A stretch of 64,000 nucleotides of DNA from Bdellovibrio sp. KM01 (GTDB taxonomy: Bacteria > Bdellovibrionota > Bdellovibrionia > Bdellovibrionales > Bdellovibrionaceae). The translations under genes and the position numbers were made by a program. Position 1 is the stretch's first letter. The number at the start of each line of letters is the position of its first letter. Positions 55,107 to 63,356 of the stretch are shown in pieces. Below the pieces are notes generated by a model that was not told where the DNA came from, searched no databases, and saw nothing but the letters and a program-made list of their open reading frames with translations. The stretch is taken from assembly GCF_013752535.1 (NCBI RefSeq), contig NZ_CP058348.1, positions 1,860,001-1,924,000 of the forward strand, in the 5' to 3' direction.

Positions 55107-55182
55107 GCGGATATAGCGTAGTTGGTAGCGCGCTTCCTTGACATGGAAGAGGTCACTGGTTCAAGTCCAGTTATTCGCACCA
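55107..55182 (+). tRNA. tRNA-Val (anticodon GAC)
   Basis: The cloverleaf folds completely. Acceptor GCGGATA/TATTCGC (one G-U), T8-A9, D stem GCGT/GCGC with AGTTGGTA loop, anticodon stem CTTCC/GGAAG with loop TTGACAT (anticodon GAC at 55140-55142). Variable loop AGGTC, T arm ACTGG-TTCAAGT-CCAGT, discriminator A and encoded CCA. It reads GUC and GUU codons. It stands alone between two minus-strand membrane-protein genes. Confidence 0.95.
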
Positions 55183-55232
55183 AATTTTCCTTTTCTAAAT
55201 TTTTAATCAAAATAAGAACCCATTAATTATTT

Positions 55233-55592
55233 CTAGGCGTTTCTGCGACCAAAAGCGATGAAACCGCAGATGGCAGCGACCACCAGCCAATAGGTGATTG
55301 AAGCATAGTCAACAGTTCCCGAAAAGATGGAAAGAGCGCAAAACATTAGCATCTCAAAAACAATAATCAAAGCTGAAATGGAGATCAGTGAGGTGTAGCG
55401 TTTCAAGTATCCTGGGACAACGAGTCCCGCGGCACACAGAAGTTCAATGATCGCCAGAGCAACCCAAATTCCGTAAGGAATCATCGCCAGTGAGGGATTA
55501 GTTTCTTCTGCAGTTTTCGTAAATTTCCAAGCAGCACCCAGGCCTGTATGTAATGCCATCAAAACTTGTAGAACCCACAAAAGAATATTCAT
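55233..55592 (-). CDS. DoxX-like small membrane protein
   Basis: ATG 55592 has AGGAGA eight bases upstream. The upstream in-frame extension to 55703 has no support. The 119-residue protein has four membrane helices (ILLWVLQVLMALHTGLGAAW, GIWVALAIIELLCAAGLVVP, SISALIIVFEMLMFCALSIF, ASITYWLVVAAICGFIAFG). It resembles the DoxX_2/DoxX-like family, whose role is unclear. It is divergent from the GST gene. Confidence 0.82.
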   Translation of the reverse strand: MNILLWVLQVLMALHTGLGAAWKFTKTAEETNPSLAMIPYGIWVALAIIELLCAAGLVVPGYLKRYTSLISISALIIVFEMLMFCALSIFSGTVDYASITYWLVVAAICGFIAFGRRNA

Positions 55593-55737
55593 GCTTTTAT
55601 CTCCTAAGTAAAAGCGTAAACCATGCAAAGAAAATGACAAGAACAAATGCGTGTGCCGAATTGTCATCTGACGATTGCATTCGACATTGATTTTTTCACT
55701 CAATGGACTTCCAATCTAATTGCTAAGGAGGCGCCCA

Positions 55738-56349
55738 ATGATTGATTTTTACACAGCTCACACACCCAATGGCCGCAAAGTTTGGATTATGCTAGAGGAG
55801 CTGGGCATTCCTTATAAGCTTCACGAAATTGATCTTAAAAAAGGCGAGCAAAAAAAACCCGAGTTTCTAGCGATGAATCCGAACGGACGTATTCCCGTGA
55901 TTGTGGATAATTCGGCTATTGATTCAGTGACGGTTTTCGAAAGTGCCGCGATTTTATATTACCTTGCTTCTAAGTACGAAGGTCGCTTCTTTGGATATGG
56001 CTTGGATGAGCGCACGCATGTGATGGAATGGATGATGTTCCAGATGTCAGCAGTGGGTCCTAATTTTGGTAATTTAAACTACGGCCATCACTCGATGGAG
56101 CCCAAAAATCCTGCCTTCATCGAACGCTTTGAAAAAGAAAGTATTCGCATCGTGGATGTTTTAGAAACTCAACTGGGAAAAAATGATTATCTGGCTGGTG
56201 GCAATTACACGATCGCCGATATTTGTACTTATCCGTGGGTTGCGGGAATGATGGACAGACAGCCTAAGATCTTTGCTCAGGCTCCGAATCTTAAAGCTTG
56301 GGTTCAGAAGATTTCTGAGCGTCCTGCGGTGAAGATAGCGATGGCTTAA
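55738..56349 (+). CDS. glutathione S-transferase (YfcG/YghU-like)
   Basis: ATG 55738 has AAGGAGG upstream. The 203 residues have a thioredoxin-like N-domain (MIDFYTAHTPNGRKVWIMLE, NPNGRIPVIVD, VFESAAILYYLASKY) and an all-helical C-domain (YLAGGNYTIADICTYPWV). The TPNG-K start is typical of the nu-class disulfide-bond reductases YfcG/YghU, which use Thr/Asn rather than Ser/Cys/Tyr. The last 59 bases overlap the 3' end of ttcA on the other strand. Confidence 0.92.
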   Translation: MIDFYTAHTPNGRKVWIMLEELGIPYKLHEIDLKKGEQKKPEFLAMNPNGRIPVIVDNSAIDSVTVFESAAILYYLASKYEGRFFGYGLDERTHVMEWMMFQMSAVGPNFGNLNYGHHSMEPKNPAFIERFEKESIRIVDVLETQLGKNDYLAGGNYTIADICTYPWVAGMMDRQPKIFAQAPNLKAWVQKISERPAVKIAMA

Positions 56350-57115
56350 GGCCTTTAAAATCCCACAAAGCCTGGTCAAGCATTTGGCTGGGCTTTACAT
56401 TCCCCAAAGAATTTTGAATCGTCGAATAAATATTTGGAATTTCTTTTTCCAGATCACGCACCAATTTTTTAACTCTGTTGCGCTTTAATCCGTCCTGAGA
56501 TCCGCACAAATTACATGGAATAACTGGGAAGGCCCAGTCGGCTGCCAAAGTCTCAATGTCGCGCTCTGAAACATACGCTAAAGGACGAAGCAAAATATTG
56601 CGACCGTCGTCAGAGCGAAGTTTTGGAGGCATTGCGGCGGTTTGACCTGCGTAAAGCATATTTAAAAGTGCGGTATGAACGATGTCGTCACGGTGATGCC
56701 CCAGAGCCATTTTCGTAAAACCCAAGTTGTGAGCGTAATCATACAAAATTCCGCGACGAAGGCGAGAGCACAGTGAGCAGTAAGTCGCTCCTTGTGATTT
56801 TTCTTTCACAATCGAGTACGTGTCTTTTTCAATCACGTGCAGTTTTACGCCCAAAGATTCAATCCAGACTTTGAAGTTGGTCGCATCAAAGCCAGGTTGT
56901 TTTTGATCCAAGATGGCTGCTTCAATTTCAAAACGTCGTTCAGAACGTTTTTGGATTTCTGTCAAAAGAGCCAAAAGGATGCTGGAATCCTTGCCGCCGG
57001 AGACGCAAACCATCAGTTTGTCGCCGTCCTCGATCATATTGAAATCGTTCAGTGCCTGCACGATTTGCTTGCGGATTTTAATGGCGAGCGGGTGCTCAAA
57101 GTTGACTTGTGACAT
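56291..57115 (-). CDS. ttcA: tRNA 2-thiocytidine synthetase TtcA
   Basis: TtcA makes s2C32 in tRNA using ATP and a [4Fe-4S] cluster. The 274-residue protein has the PP-loop VCVSGGKDSS (about 37-46), the cluster-type cysteines YCSLCSRLRRG and PCNLCGSQ, and ALGHHRDDIVHT, all TtcA signatures. Its start lies 20 bases inside the end of the MscS-like gene, so the two are coupled. Its 3' 59 bases overlap the convergent GST gene, and the extra tail (LSSPQDAQKSSEPKL) is not conserved-looking. Confidence 0.94.
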   Translation of the reverse strand: MSQVNFEHPLAIKIRKQIVQALNDFNMIEDGDKLMVCVSGGKDSSILLALLTEIQKRSERRFEIEAAILDQKQPGFDATNFKVWIESLGVKLHVIEKDTYSIVKEKSQGATYCSLCSRLRRGILYDYAHNLGFTKMALGHHRDDIVHTALLNMLYAGQTAAMPPKLRSDDGRNILLRPLAYVSERDIETLAADWAFPVIPCNLCGSQDGLKRNRVKKLVRDLEKEIPNIYSTIQNSLGNVKPSQMLDQALWDFKGLKPSLSSPQDAQKSSEPKL

Positions 57116-58154
57116 CAGGGGTATTTTTAGACGAAATCTCGACGACTTGTCGAGCTAATTTCACGCCTGCTGACGTCAGTTCCGCTATACCGCGGGTATA
57201 AACCTTGTCTCCAATGCTGTATTGGGCACTATAGTGGTCGATAAAGTAAATTATTTTCAGTTCCACCCAGTTTTCGTTGGCGTCAGACACATAAGCCCAC
57301 GGCGCCGGGATACCGCGAACCTCCCCAATTCCAGCCACCACTTTTTCCAGGATTTGTTTGGCGAGATCAATATTAGCGCCATAGGCCAGACGGAAAATTT
57401 GACGGCGCAAAATCGGATTGTCAGGCGGGGAGAAATTGGAAATTTGGGCATTCGCCATAAAGCGATTGGAAAAAGTGATAACTTCGTCTGAAAAACCAAT
57501 CAACGTCGTCGATCTCCAGGAAATTTCTTTCACTTGTCCGGTCGCTTTTTGAATGCCGTTGACGATTTCTAACCAATCACCGATTTCAAAGTTGCGATCC
57601 AGCTGCAAAGAAATTCCGGCGAAAAGATTTCCCAGTGTATCTTGCAAAGCTAACCCTAGAATCACCGACGCCGCAGCAGATGTTGCCAGCAAAGGTCCCA
57701 GCTCCAAACCAAAGATGCGATTGATGCCCCAAAATAAAAGAGCGATGGACATGATCAGTGAAAAAATATTTACCAGAAGCAGGGGGACACCATGCTTCAT
57801 GGAACCTAGGAAAAGGTACTGGAGCACCATGAGACGGGCGGTTTTTACGAAAACCACGTTCGCCCAGATAAACGTCATCACGGCGACGTAAGGCGTGAAC
57901 CGGTTGATGCTTCCAAGTTGAGCTTCAGAGCTCTGCATGAAAATAAATAAGACAAAAAGAAAACTTAGAATGACGAAATGACGAAGTAAAATACGGAAAT
58001 GATTGCGAATACTTTTATGACGTTCATCGCTGACCTCTTTTAAAAAAAACTTATAAAAGAGCCACGCAAGTGCGAGGAGACTTCCAATCAGGATGTAACC
58101 TTCCAGTTGAAGAATGTCGTACAGTACATGAATTTTGATGAACTTCTCTGCCAT
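57096..58154 (-). CDS. MscS-family mechanosensitive channel
   Basis: About four N-terminal membrane helices are followed by the pore helix and MscS beta domain: LLATSAAASVILGLALQDTL, GNLFAGISLQLDRNFEIGDW and VKEISWRSTTLIGFSDEVIT. These are the classical MscS signatures. It releases ions under osmotic down-shock in the inner membrane. ATG 58154 has GAGGA about ten bases upstream; ATG 58178 lacks a ribosome site. It is upstream of and overlaps ttcA. Confidence 0.9.
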   Translation of the reverse strand: MAEKFIKIHVLYDILQLEGYILIGSLLALAWLFYKFFLKEVSDERHKSIRNHFRILLRHFVILSFLFVLFIFMQSSEAQLGSINRFTPYVAVMTFIWANVVFVKTARLMVLQYLFLGSMKHGVPLLLVNIFSLIMSIALLFWGINRIFGLELGPLLATSAAASVILGLALQDTLGNLFAGISLQLDRNFEIGDWLEIVNGIQKATGQVKEISWRSTTLIGFSDEVITFSNRFMANAQISNFSPPDNPILRRQIFRLAYGANIDLAKQILEKVVAGIGEVRGIPAPWAYVSDANENWVELKIIYFIDHYSAQYSIGDKVYTRGIAELTSAGVKLARQVVEISSKNTPDVTSQL

Positions 58155-58268
58155 GATTTCGCTGTCCTCGTTAACCATGAGTATAGTGACTAATTTTTAG
58201 TCTAGTCGAGTAGAAATATTTTTCGTCCAAGCGTTTGGAAGCTGCGTCGGCGCGCCGATAAGCTTTTC

Positions 58269-59816
58269 ATGAGAAATCTAATATTATCTATGAGTGCATC
58301 CGTATTACTAGCAGGCTGTGGCCAGCAGTACTCCGTTGCCGTTGATGGTATGGCATCTCAGACCGTTTCAGACATTGCCTGCAAAAATCAGCAATTGGAA
58401 GAAAAGCTGTATGACGGCTTAAAAAGCTATTTAATTGAACAAAAATCCATTCCTTCGGCAGTGGATTTAAAGTCAGCTTTTAAAACTCATGTCGAGAAGC
58501 TTGCACAAGAAAATCCACGTATGACCGCTGAACAGCAGTCACGCATCCAATCTAATTTGGATCAATTGGTTGATTCTCTTTTGGAAGAAGCTCCGCAGGG
58601 TGAGCGTATTGAAACTTCTGAGCAATTGCTCGGTTTGTTGTCTGCCATCGACGTCGGAGACCGCTCAACGACGTTCCGTTCTTATATGCAAGACCGCGTG
58701 CGCAGCAATTTCAATCAGCTTTCATCAACTGTTAAAGCGATGGATTTAGACTGTCCGCCGGCAGGTGACAGTACGCAATCAACGGATGGTGGTGCCGCGA
58801 CAACTCCGGTCGAGCCGACGACCCCGCAAATTGAAGCCAATCCTGATTACGACTATCATAAAAAACAAGCGGTCGCAGCCGGTGTGCCTCTCGCAGTATT
58901 TGGCGAGCGTTGGGCTTTGGCAACGGCTTACCAATCTTGCAACAGTTTGGAAATTCCAGCATTGAACGATTCAGTGGCAGATATCAAAGGCATTGCGATC
59001 ACGGGCAAGCATTCCGATGGTGTGGGCAATAAACGTGTGATCGCAAGTTTGTCACAAGTTCAGGCGACTCATCCTTATCTTAAAGAAGTTTCTTCCTATG
59101 GTTCGGCTTGCTTTAACGTTCGCCAGAATCCTCTGATTTACGATTACGGCGGTAAGCCTTATGCCACAACATCCAGCACTTCGCCTATTGATCTATTCAA
59201 AAACGGTGGTGATGGTACGAGTGTTCTGGGGATTGATTGTTCTGGTTACGTTTATACTTCGATGGCGACAGCGGGTCTTCGTTTGAAGGAAGGTCGTTCA
59301 CTGAAAGCTTCCGATTCCTGGGCTTGGGGGTCTACTTCTTACGTGGAACCTCAAAGCAATGGTCTGACTTGTTTAAGTAAAATTACTGTGACTCCGTCCA
59401 TGAGTTTGAAGGCGGGGGATATCGTCGCAGTTCCAGGTCATGTGATTATCATCGACCGCGTGGGTGCGGATCCATTCGGTATCAGTACAGCGCAAACAGT
59501 GAGTGATTGCTCTAAGATCACTTCGGATGTTTTCGATTTTACGGTGGCGCAAAGCTCCCCAAGCAAAGAAGGTGTGGGCATTAATCACTCCATCGCTAAG
59601 GACTATCTGCCCACAAGTGAAAAGATGAAGGCGGGTTTGCAAAAGTATGCTTATTACGCTTGTCTTGCGAAATTTAACGCCAAAAACTACACGCCAAGCC
59701 TGGGAACACTTTCAGTTGTACGTCATAAAGGGACTTCGGCTTGTACGGATAAGCGCGTCGTTTTGGCTCGTGAAAGCTGTATTCAATCCTGTTCTTCTTC
59801 AGCATTTACTCAATAA
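58269..59816 (+). CDS. lipoprotein with NlpC/P60-like C-terminal domain
   Basis: This 515-residue protein has a lipobox (SVLLAGC, Cys17). Residues 35-160 are helical (ENPRMTAEQQSRIQSNLDQL), and a Thr/Pro/Gln linker runs to about 195. The C-terminal domain has VLGIDCSGYVYTSM (Cys324) and KAGDIVAVPGHVIIIDRVG (His391), the Cys/His arrangement of NlpC/P60 peptidases. These cut cell-wall peptides. The domain is larger than usual and Cys-rich at its end (ESCIQSCSSS). An L,D-transpeptidase gene follows. Confidence 0.78.
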   Translation: MRNLILSMSASVLLAGCGQQYSVAVDGMASQTVSDIACKNQQLEEKLYDGLKSYLIEQKSIPSAVDLKSAFKTHVEKLAQENPRMTAEQQSRIQSNLDQLVDSLLEEAPQGERIETSEQLLGLLSAIDVGDRSTTFRSYMQDRVRSNFNQLSSTVKAMDLDCPPAGDSTQSTDGGAATTPVEPTTPQIEANPDYDYHKKQAVAAGVPLAVFGERWALATAYQSCNSLEIPALNDSVADIKGIAITGKHSDGVGNKRVIASLSQVQATHPYLKEVSSYGSACFNVRQNPLIYDYGGKPYATTSSTSPIDLFKNGGDGTSVLGIDCSGYVYTSMATAGLRLKEGRSLKASDSWAWGSTSYVEPQSNGLTCLSKITVTPSMSLKAGDIVAVPGHVIIIDRVGADPFGISTAQTVSDCSKITSDVFDFTVAQSSPSKEGVGINHSIAKDYLPTSEKMKAGLQKYAYYACLAKFNAKNYTPSLGTLSVVRHKGTSACTDKRVVLARESCIQSCSSSAFTQ

Positions 59817-59843
59817 GATTTTTGAAAAAAGATCATGACTCAT

Positions 59844-59870
59844 AAGGGCTCCTACGTATGGAGCCCTTTT
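59844..59870 (+). terminator. terminator after the NlpC/P60-like gene
   Basis: AAGGGCTCC (59844-59852), loop TACGTAT, GGAGCCCTT (59860-59868), then T to 59870. The stem is strong but the T-run is short. Confidence 0.75.
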
Positions 59871-59938
59871 AAATTATAAAAGAGAAATATGCGTAAGAGT
59901 GCTTTGCAGGGGGCTATGGCTGCGCTATAACCCCCGCC

Positions 59939-60589
59939 ATGAAAGCACTCTCTTTAATTCTATCCGTTTTGATTTCCGCAGGCAGTTTCGCATTTGCTGA
60001 CACTCGCTCTTACTGTGATGATATAGAGCGTTTGGATCAGTTGCAGCACTTAACATCTGATCAATTCAAGAACTTTTTTATTGATGGAACTAAGATCGAT
60101 CGAATCGTTATCTCTAAAGATCGCAAGAAACTTTATGCGCTTCGTGATGATGTGGTTTTGAAATCTTACGATGTGGCGTTTGGTTCCGTTCCTTACGGAC
60201 CAAAGCAATTTGAGGGTGATAATAAAACTCCAGAAGGTATCTATAAAATCGATGCAAAAAATCCCGAGAGCCTTTTTTATCTGGGGCTTCATATCGATTA
60301 TCCCAACAAAGCGGACCGAGCCTATGCGAAATCTAAAGGTCGCTCTGCTGGTGGCGATATTATGATCCATGGATTCCCGAATGATGCCGCTAAAAATGCG
60401 ATGGTTTCAGCAGTCCATCCTTTTTATAACTGGACCTCGGGATGCATTGCTTTGACGAACTTGGAAATTCAACAGCTCTACACGATGACAAAAAAAGGAA
60501 CGACAGTGGAGATCTGTAAAATGAAAGCACCACCGACTCAGCCCGTTCCGCCTGAGGCTCCTCAGCCACCGGAAGACGTGGAACAATAG
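59939..60589 (+). CDS. L,D-transpeptidase (YkuD domain)
   Basis: The 216-residue protein has a signal peptide (ALSLILSVLISAGSFAFAD). The YkuD domain starts DRIVISKDRKKLYALRDDVV and ends with the active site GGDIMIHGFPN (His144) and WTSGCIALTN (Cys169). These enzymes form or exchange 3-3 crosslinks in peptidoglycan, or attach proteins to it. The C-terminus is Pro-rich (PTQPVPPEAPQPPEDVEQ). In a predator it could act on its own wall or on prey wall; the sequence does not say which. Confidence 0.93.
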   Translation: MKALSLILSVLISAGSFAFADTRSYCDDIERLDQLQHLTSDQFKNFFIDGTKIDRIVISKDRKKLYALRDDVVLKSYDVAFGSVPYGPKQFEGDNKTPEGIYKIDAKNPESLFYLGLHIDYPNKADRAYAKSKGRSAGGDIMIHGFPNDAAKNAMVSAVHPFYNWTSGCIALTNLEIQQLYTMTKKGTTVEICKMKAPPTQPVPPEAPQPPEDVEQ

Positions 60590-60595
60590 GAATCT

Positions 60596-60628
60596 AAAAA
60601 GCCTCCTGACTCAAAGGAGGCTTTTTTT
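60596..60628 (+). terminator. terminator after the L,D-transpeptidase gene
   Basis: GCCTCCT (60601-60607), loop GACTCAA, AGGAGGC (60615-60621), then seven T. The right arm contains AGGAGG, placed eight bases before an ATG at 60629. Confidence 0.88.
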
Positions 60629-60754
60629 ATGTCAAAAAAAGTCCAGGACCTCACAGAATTCTTAGAAAATCTGAGTAAATCCCTTAACATGATAAATAGT
60701 TTATTTAGTGTGAATAGCATCGACGAAGGTCTTGCTGCGCAGAGTATCTCGTAA
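60629..60754 (+). CDS. possible 41-residue peptide gene
   Basis: An ATG directly follows the terminator T-run, with AGGAGG (in the stem) eight bases upstream. The frame reads MSKKVQDLTEFLENLSKS and then a hydrophobic stretch to the stop at 60752-60754. It looks like a short amphipathic helix. I found no recognisable family, and the region may be non-coding. Confidence 0.25.
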   Translation: MSKKVQDLTEFLENLSKSLNMINSLFSVNSIDEGLAAQSIS

Positions 60755-60794
60755 CTCAATATGAGACTGCATGGTGGAATCTAAGTTAAGTGCA

Positions 60795-60835
60795 GGTTCT
60801 TGTTAAGTATTTACCGTGATGTACCGAAAAGAACC
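60795..60835 (+). promoter_or_regulatory. leader hairpin before the Cys-rich membrane protein
   Basis: GGTTCTT (60795-60801) and AAGAACC (60829-60835) pair perfectly, 17 bases before the start codon at 60853, with a 27-base loop. Confidence 0.35.
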
Positions 60836-60852
60836 ACAACTATGAGGTCGTT

Positions 60853-62754
60853 ATGAGATTGAAATTGAAGCCGTTTAGTACACTCAAAGCACTCGCTGCC
60901 AGCGCATCCGTATTTACGTTTTGCATGGCACCAGTCGCACAGGGCGCAGCAGCGGCCAATCAAAAACAACTGATCAATCAGTTTTTAAAAGACACGAAAA
61001 TCACAACGAAGAAACAGACTGTCGGTGAATTCTGGGCAGGTGTTCGTCAGGTTTTCCCTAAAAAACCTCAAAGCCAAATGGATCAATGGATGCGCATTAA
61101 TGGTGATCAACCAATGCCTTCTGTTGAAGCGACTACTTTTAAAGGTGCTGATGGCAAAGAGCAGGTTCGTTTGAACTTCCTTTCCAAAGACGGCAAGACG
61201 ATGACAATGACTTTCACAGGTGACGAAGAGAGATTTGTAAAAATCAACTCTGTGTACTTGTCTGCGAAAGACTTGCAACGTTACAACAATTTCGACCAAA
61301 TCGTAGCGAAGCTTGCAAAAGATCCTGCACTTAAAAAATCTCTAGAAGGCCCCGTCGTAGCTGGCATGTCAACTCCTGTGAAAAAGAATCCTGCCAGAAG
61401 AATTCTAACAGGACGAGAGATTGCTAAACTTAAAACGACTCGTGCTCAAGCTGAGTACCTGTTGCGCTTAAGACTTGCTTCTGAAGCAGCAGACAAAGTT
61501 TTCACTTCGGGCACTGGTAAAAAAGGTGCGATGAATGAAATTCTAAACCAAGATGCGATTCAATATGTTTGGAGCTTGTTGCTTCCAGATGCGAATGCAG
61601 CGCAAGGTCCTTGCGTGGCTTCGGGTTGGGTTGCTGAGTACGATAAAAACTCTTGTGCCGCGGCTCCAATGGGTCGTGAGGCTTTGAACTCTAGAATTGC
61701 TGAATTGCCTTTCTCAGACAAAATCAAATCTGACATGCAATCTTGCTCAGAAGGTGGAAATCTTCCGTGCAACCCGATGATCTTTGGTTTCAAAGATAAC
61801 AACGGGACACCAATTTGTATTCAACGTACATCTGATCGCAGAGCTTTGAATTCAGCGACAAGCCAGTGTAATAAATTGGCTCCTATTGATTCAGCCTCTG
61901 CGAAAGAGAAAATCATTCAGTCTATCGTTGCCGCAAAAGGCAAAGAGGCTTCTCTGTGTAAGTTGAGCGGTGAAAAAGAAGTTTCTCAAGACTGTATCAA
62001 TTCACTTGAGAAATATACTGATGGCCTAAAAGACCATTACATGAATGCTGCAAATTTCTGTACAGCGAACAAAGTTAAAGATCCAACAGATAGAGCTTCT
62101 TGGGTAACGCGAACTGATCTTAAAAAGGACCAGATTGATGCCTGCGAAAACTTGAAAGATCGTTACTTTGACTTGGTAACTATCCTTGATCCTAAAACAG
62201 GTATCGCGACGCCTCCACCAGTGCCAGCTGATCCATGTCCGCAGCAAACTGCAGGTACATACCAGGATTCAAATGGTCAGTGTGTATGTCAGTCTACTCA
62301 AAAACCACCTGAAAAAAGCGAAGCAGTTGGTCCGGTTAAATTGACATGCCCTGCTGCCGTTATCCCAGGTGTTGGCGAGCCAACTGATAAAGCTCCTGAA
62401 GAATGTACTGAGTGGAGCTGGTGTAAGAAAAAAGGCTTGTACATCGGTGCAGGTATCGCAACAGCAGCTTTGATTGCTTGGTTGTTGTTGAAGAAAAAGA
62501 AAAAGGACAAAAAAGATCCAGTTTACGAAACGCCAGTAACAGTTGAGCCATCAGTTTCCCCAAGCCCAACTGCGACAACTCCGGGAACTGTGATTGAAAC
62601 TCCAGATCCAGGTCCGACGACGCCTACTTGTGAAGTGCCGCCGAACTCAGTGATCAACGGTGTTTGTACTCCTCCGACGGTAGTAATCCCTGATCCTCCA
62701 CCATCTGAAGGTGGTACGACAGAGGGCGCACCAACAAGCGGTGGCGTTCGCTAG
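60853..62754 (+). CDS. large Cys-rich exported protein with C-terminal membrane segment and Pro/Thr tail
   Basis: The 633-residue protein has a signal peptide (TLKALAASASVFTFCMAPVA). The mature region to about 520 has about 17 cysteines, e.g. CPQQTAGTYQDSNGQCVCQ, and should be rich in disulfides. A membrane segment (LYIGAGIATAALIAWLLL, about 530-548) is followed by KKKKKDKK and an 80-residue Pro/Thr-rich tail containing two Cys (PTTPTCEVPP, NGVCTPPT). By the positive-inside rule the tail should be cytoplasmic. No family recognised. The RDD gene follows after eight bases. Confidence 0.82.
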   Translation: MRLKLKPFSTLKALAASASVFTFCMAPVAQGAAAANQKQLINQFLKDTKITTKKQTVGEFWAGVRQVFPKKPQSQMDQWMRINGDQPMPSVEATTFKGADGKEQVRLNFLSKDGKTMTMTFTGDEERFVKINSVYLSAKDLQRYNNFDQIVAKLAKDPALKKSLEGPVVAGMSTPVKKNPARRILTGREIAKLKTTRAQAEYLLRLRLASEAADKVFTSGTGKKGAMNEILNQDAIQYVWSLLLPDANAAQGPCVASGWVAEYDKNSCAAAPMGREALNSRIAELPFSDKIKSDMQSCSEGGNLPCNPMIFGFKDNNGTPICIQRTSDRRALNSATSQCNKLAPIDSASAKEKIIQSIVAAKGKEASLCKLSGEKEVSQDCINSLEKYTDGLKDHYMNAANFCTANKVKDPTDRASWVTRTDLKKDQIDACENLKDRYFDLVTILDPKTGIATPPPVPADPCPQQTAGTYQDSNGQCVCQSTQKPPEKSEAVGPVKLTCPAAVIPGVGEPTDKAPEECTEWSWCKKKGLYIGAGIATAALIAWLLLKKKKKDKKDPVYETPVTVEPSVSPSPTATTPGTVIETPDPGPTTPTCEVPPNSVINGVCTPPTVVIPDPPPSEGGTTEGAPTSGGVR

Positions 62755-62762
62755 AAAAAGCG

Positions 62763-63356
62763 ATGAGCAATACCGAAATTAATAAACAAGAAATTCCACA
62801 GCGGGCTCCTCGGAAACGAGAAGCCCCTGTGCCGTTAAGGGGTCCATCAAAGGACCTTTTTAATTCGCGCAAAGACATGGATTTTTCGGTGGGCACCGGA
62901 TTCCAGGGTGGTCCGTCACGTAAGCGCAAAGGTTATCGCCTGGCTTTATGGTCGTTGATGGCATCTTTCATTGATGGCTTGGTTCTGGTTGCGGTCAGCT
63001 GTGCTTTTTTGGTGCTGTTTTCGCTATTGATGAAGACCAACGCCAGTATCGTGATTAAAAACTATTTCCATACTGAATCGCAAATTATGTTACTGGCTGA
63101 AATCTACGCGGTGAGTGCATGGGTGTATCTGATCGCAACCCGTGTGCTGACGGGTTCTAGCATTGGCGAATGGGCCTGCAATATCCGATTGGGTCAACCC
63201 CATGAGCGATTAGAAACTCGTTATGTCTTGCGTGTATTAGCGCGCTCTACGCTGATCGTGGTGACTGGTGTTGTGACTCTGCCAGCACTGTCTTTGATTT
63301 TGGGTGGAGATTTGACCGGCAAGCTGTGCGGTCTTCGTTTATTTTCTTTGAAGTAA
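62763..63356 (+). CDS. RDD-family membrane protein
   Basis: This 197-residue protein has a basic, Pro-rich cytosolic N-terminus of about 55 residues (RAPRKREAPVPLRG), then three to four membrane helices. The RDD signature is LMASFIDGLVLV with the Asp, then GSSIGEWACNIRL. RDD proteins are small membrane proteins, some linked to ion or protein transport; the function here is unknown. It follows the Cys-rich membrane protein closely. The last 18 bases overlap the convergent methyltransferase gene. Confidence 0.85.
   Translation: MSNTEINKQEIPQRAPRKREAPVPLRGPSKDLFNSRKDMDFSVGTGFQGGPSRKRKGYRLALWSLMASFIDGLVLVAVSCAFLVLFSLLMKTNASIVIKNYFHTESQIMLLAEIYAVSAWVYLIATRVLTGSSIGEWACNIRLGQPHERLETRYVLRVLARSTLIVVTGVVTLPALSLILGGDLTGKLCGLRLFSLK

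Noticed and set aside
55105-55111. tRNA acceptor stem starting at GTGCGGA
   Set aside because: It pairs outward but puts positions 8-13 out of register; the stem GCGGATA from 55107 gives a complete cloverleaf with discriminator and CCA.
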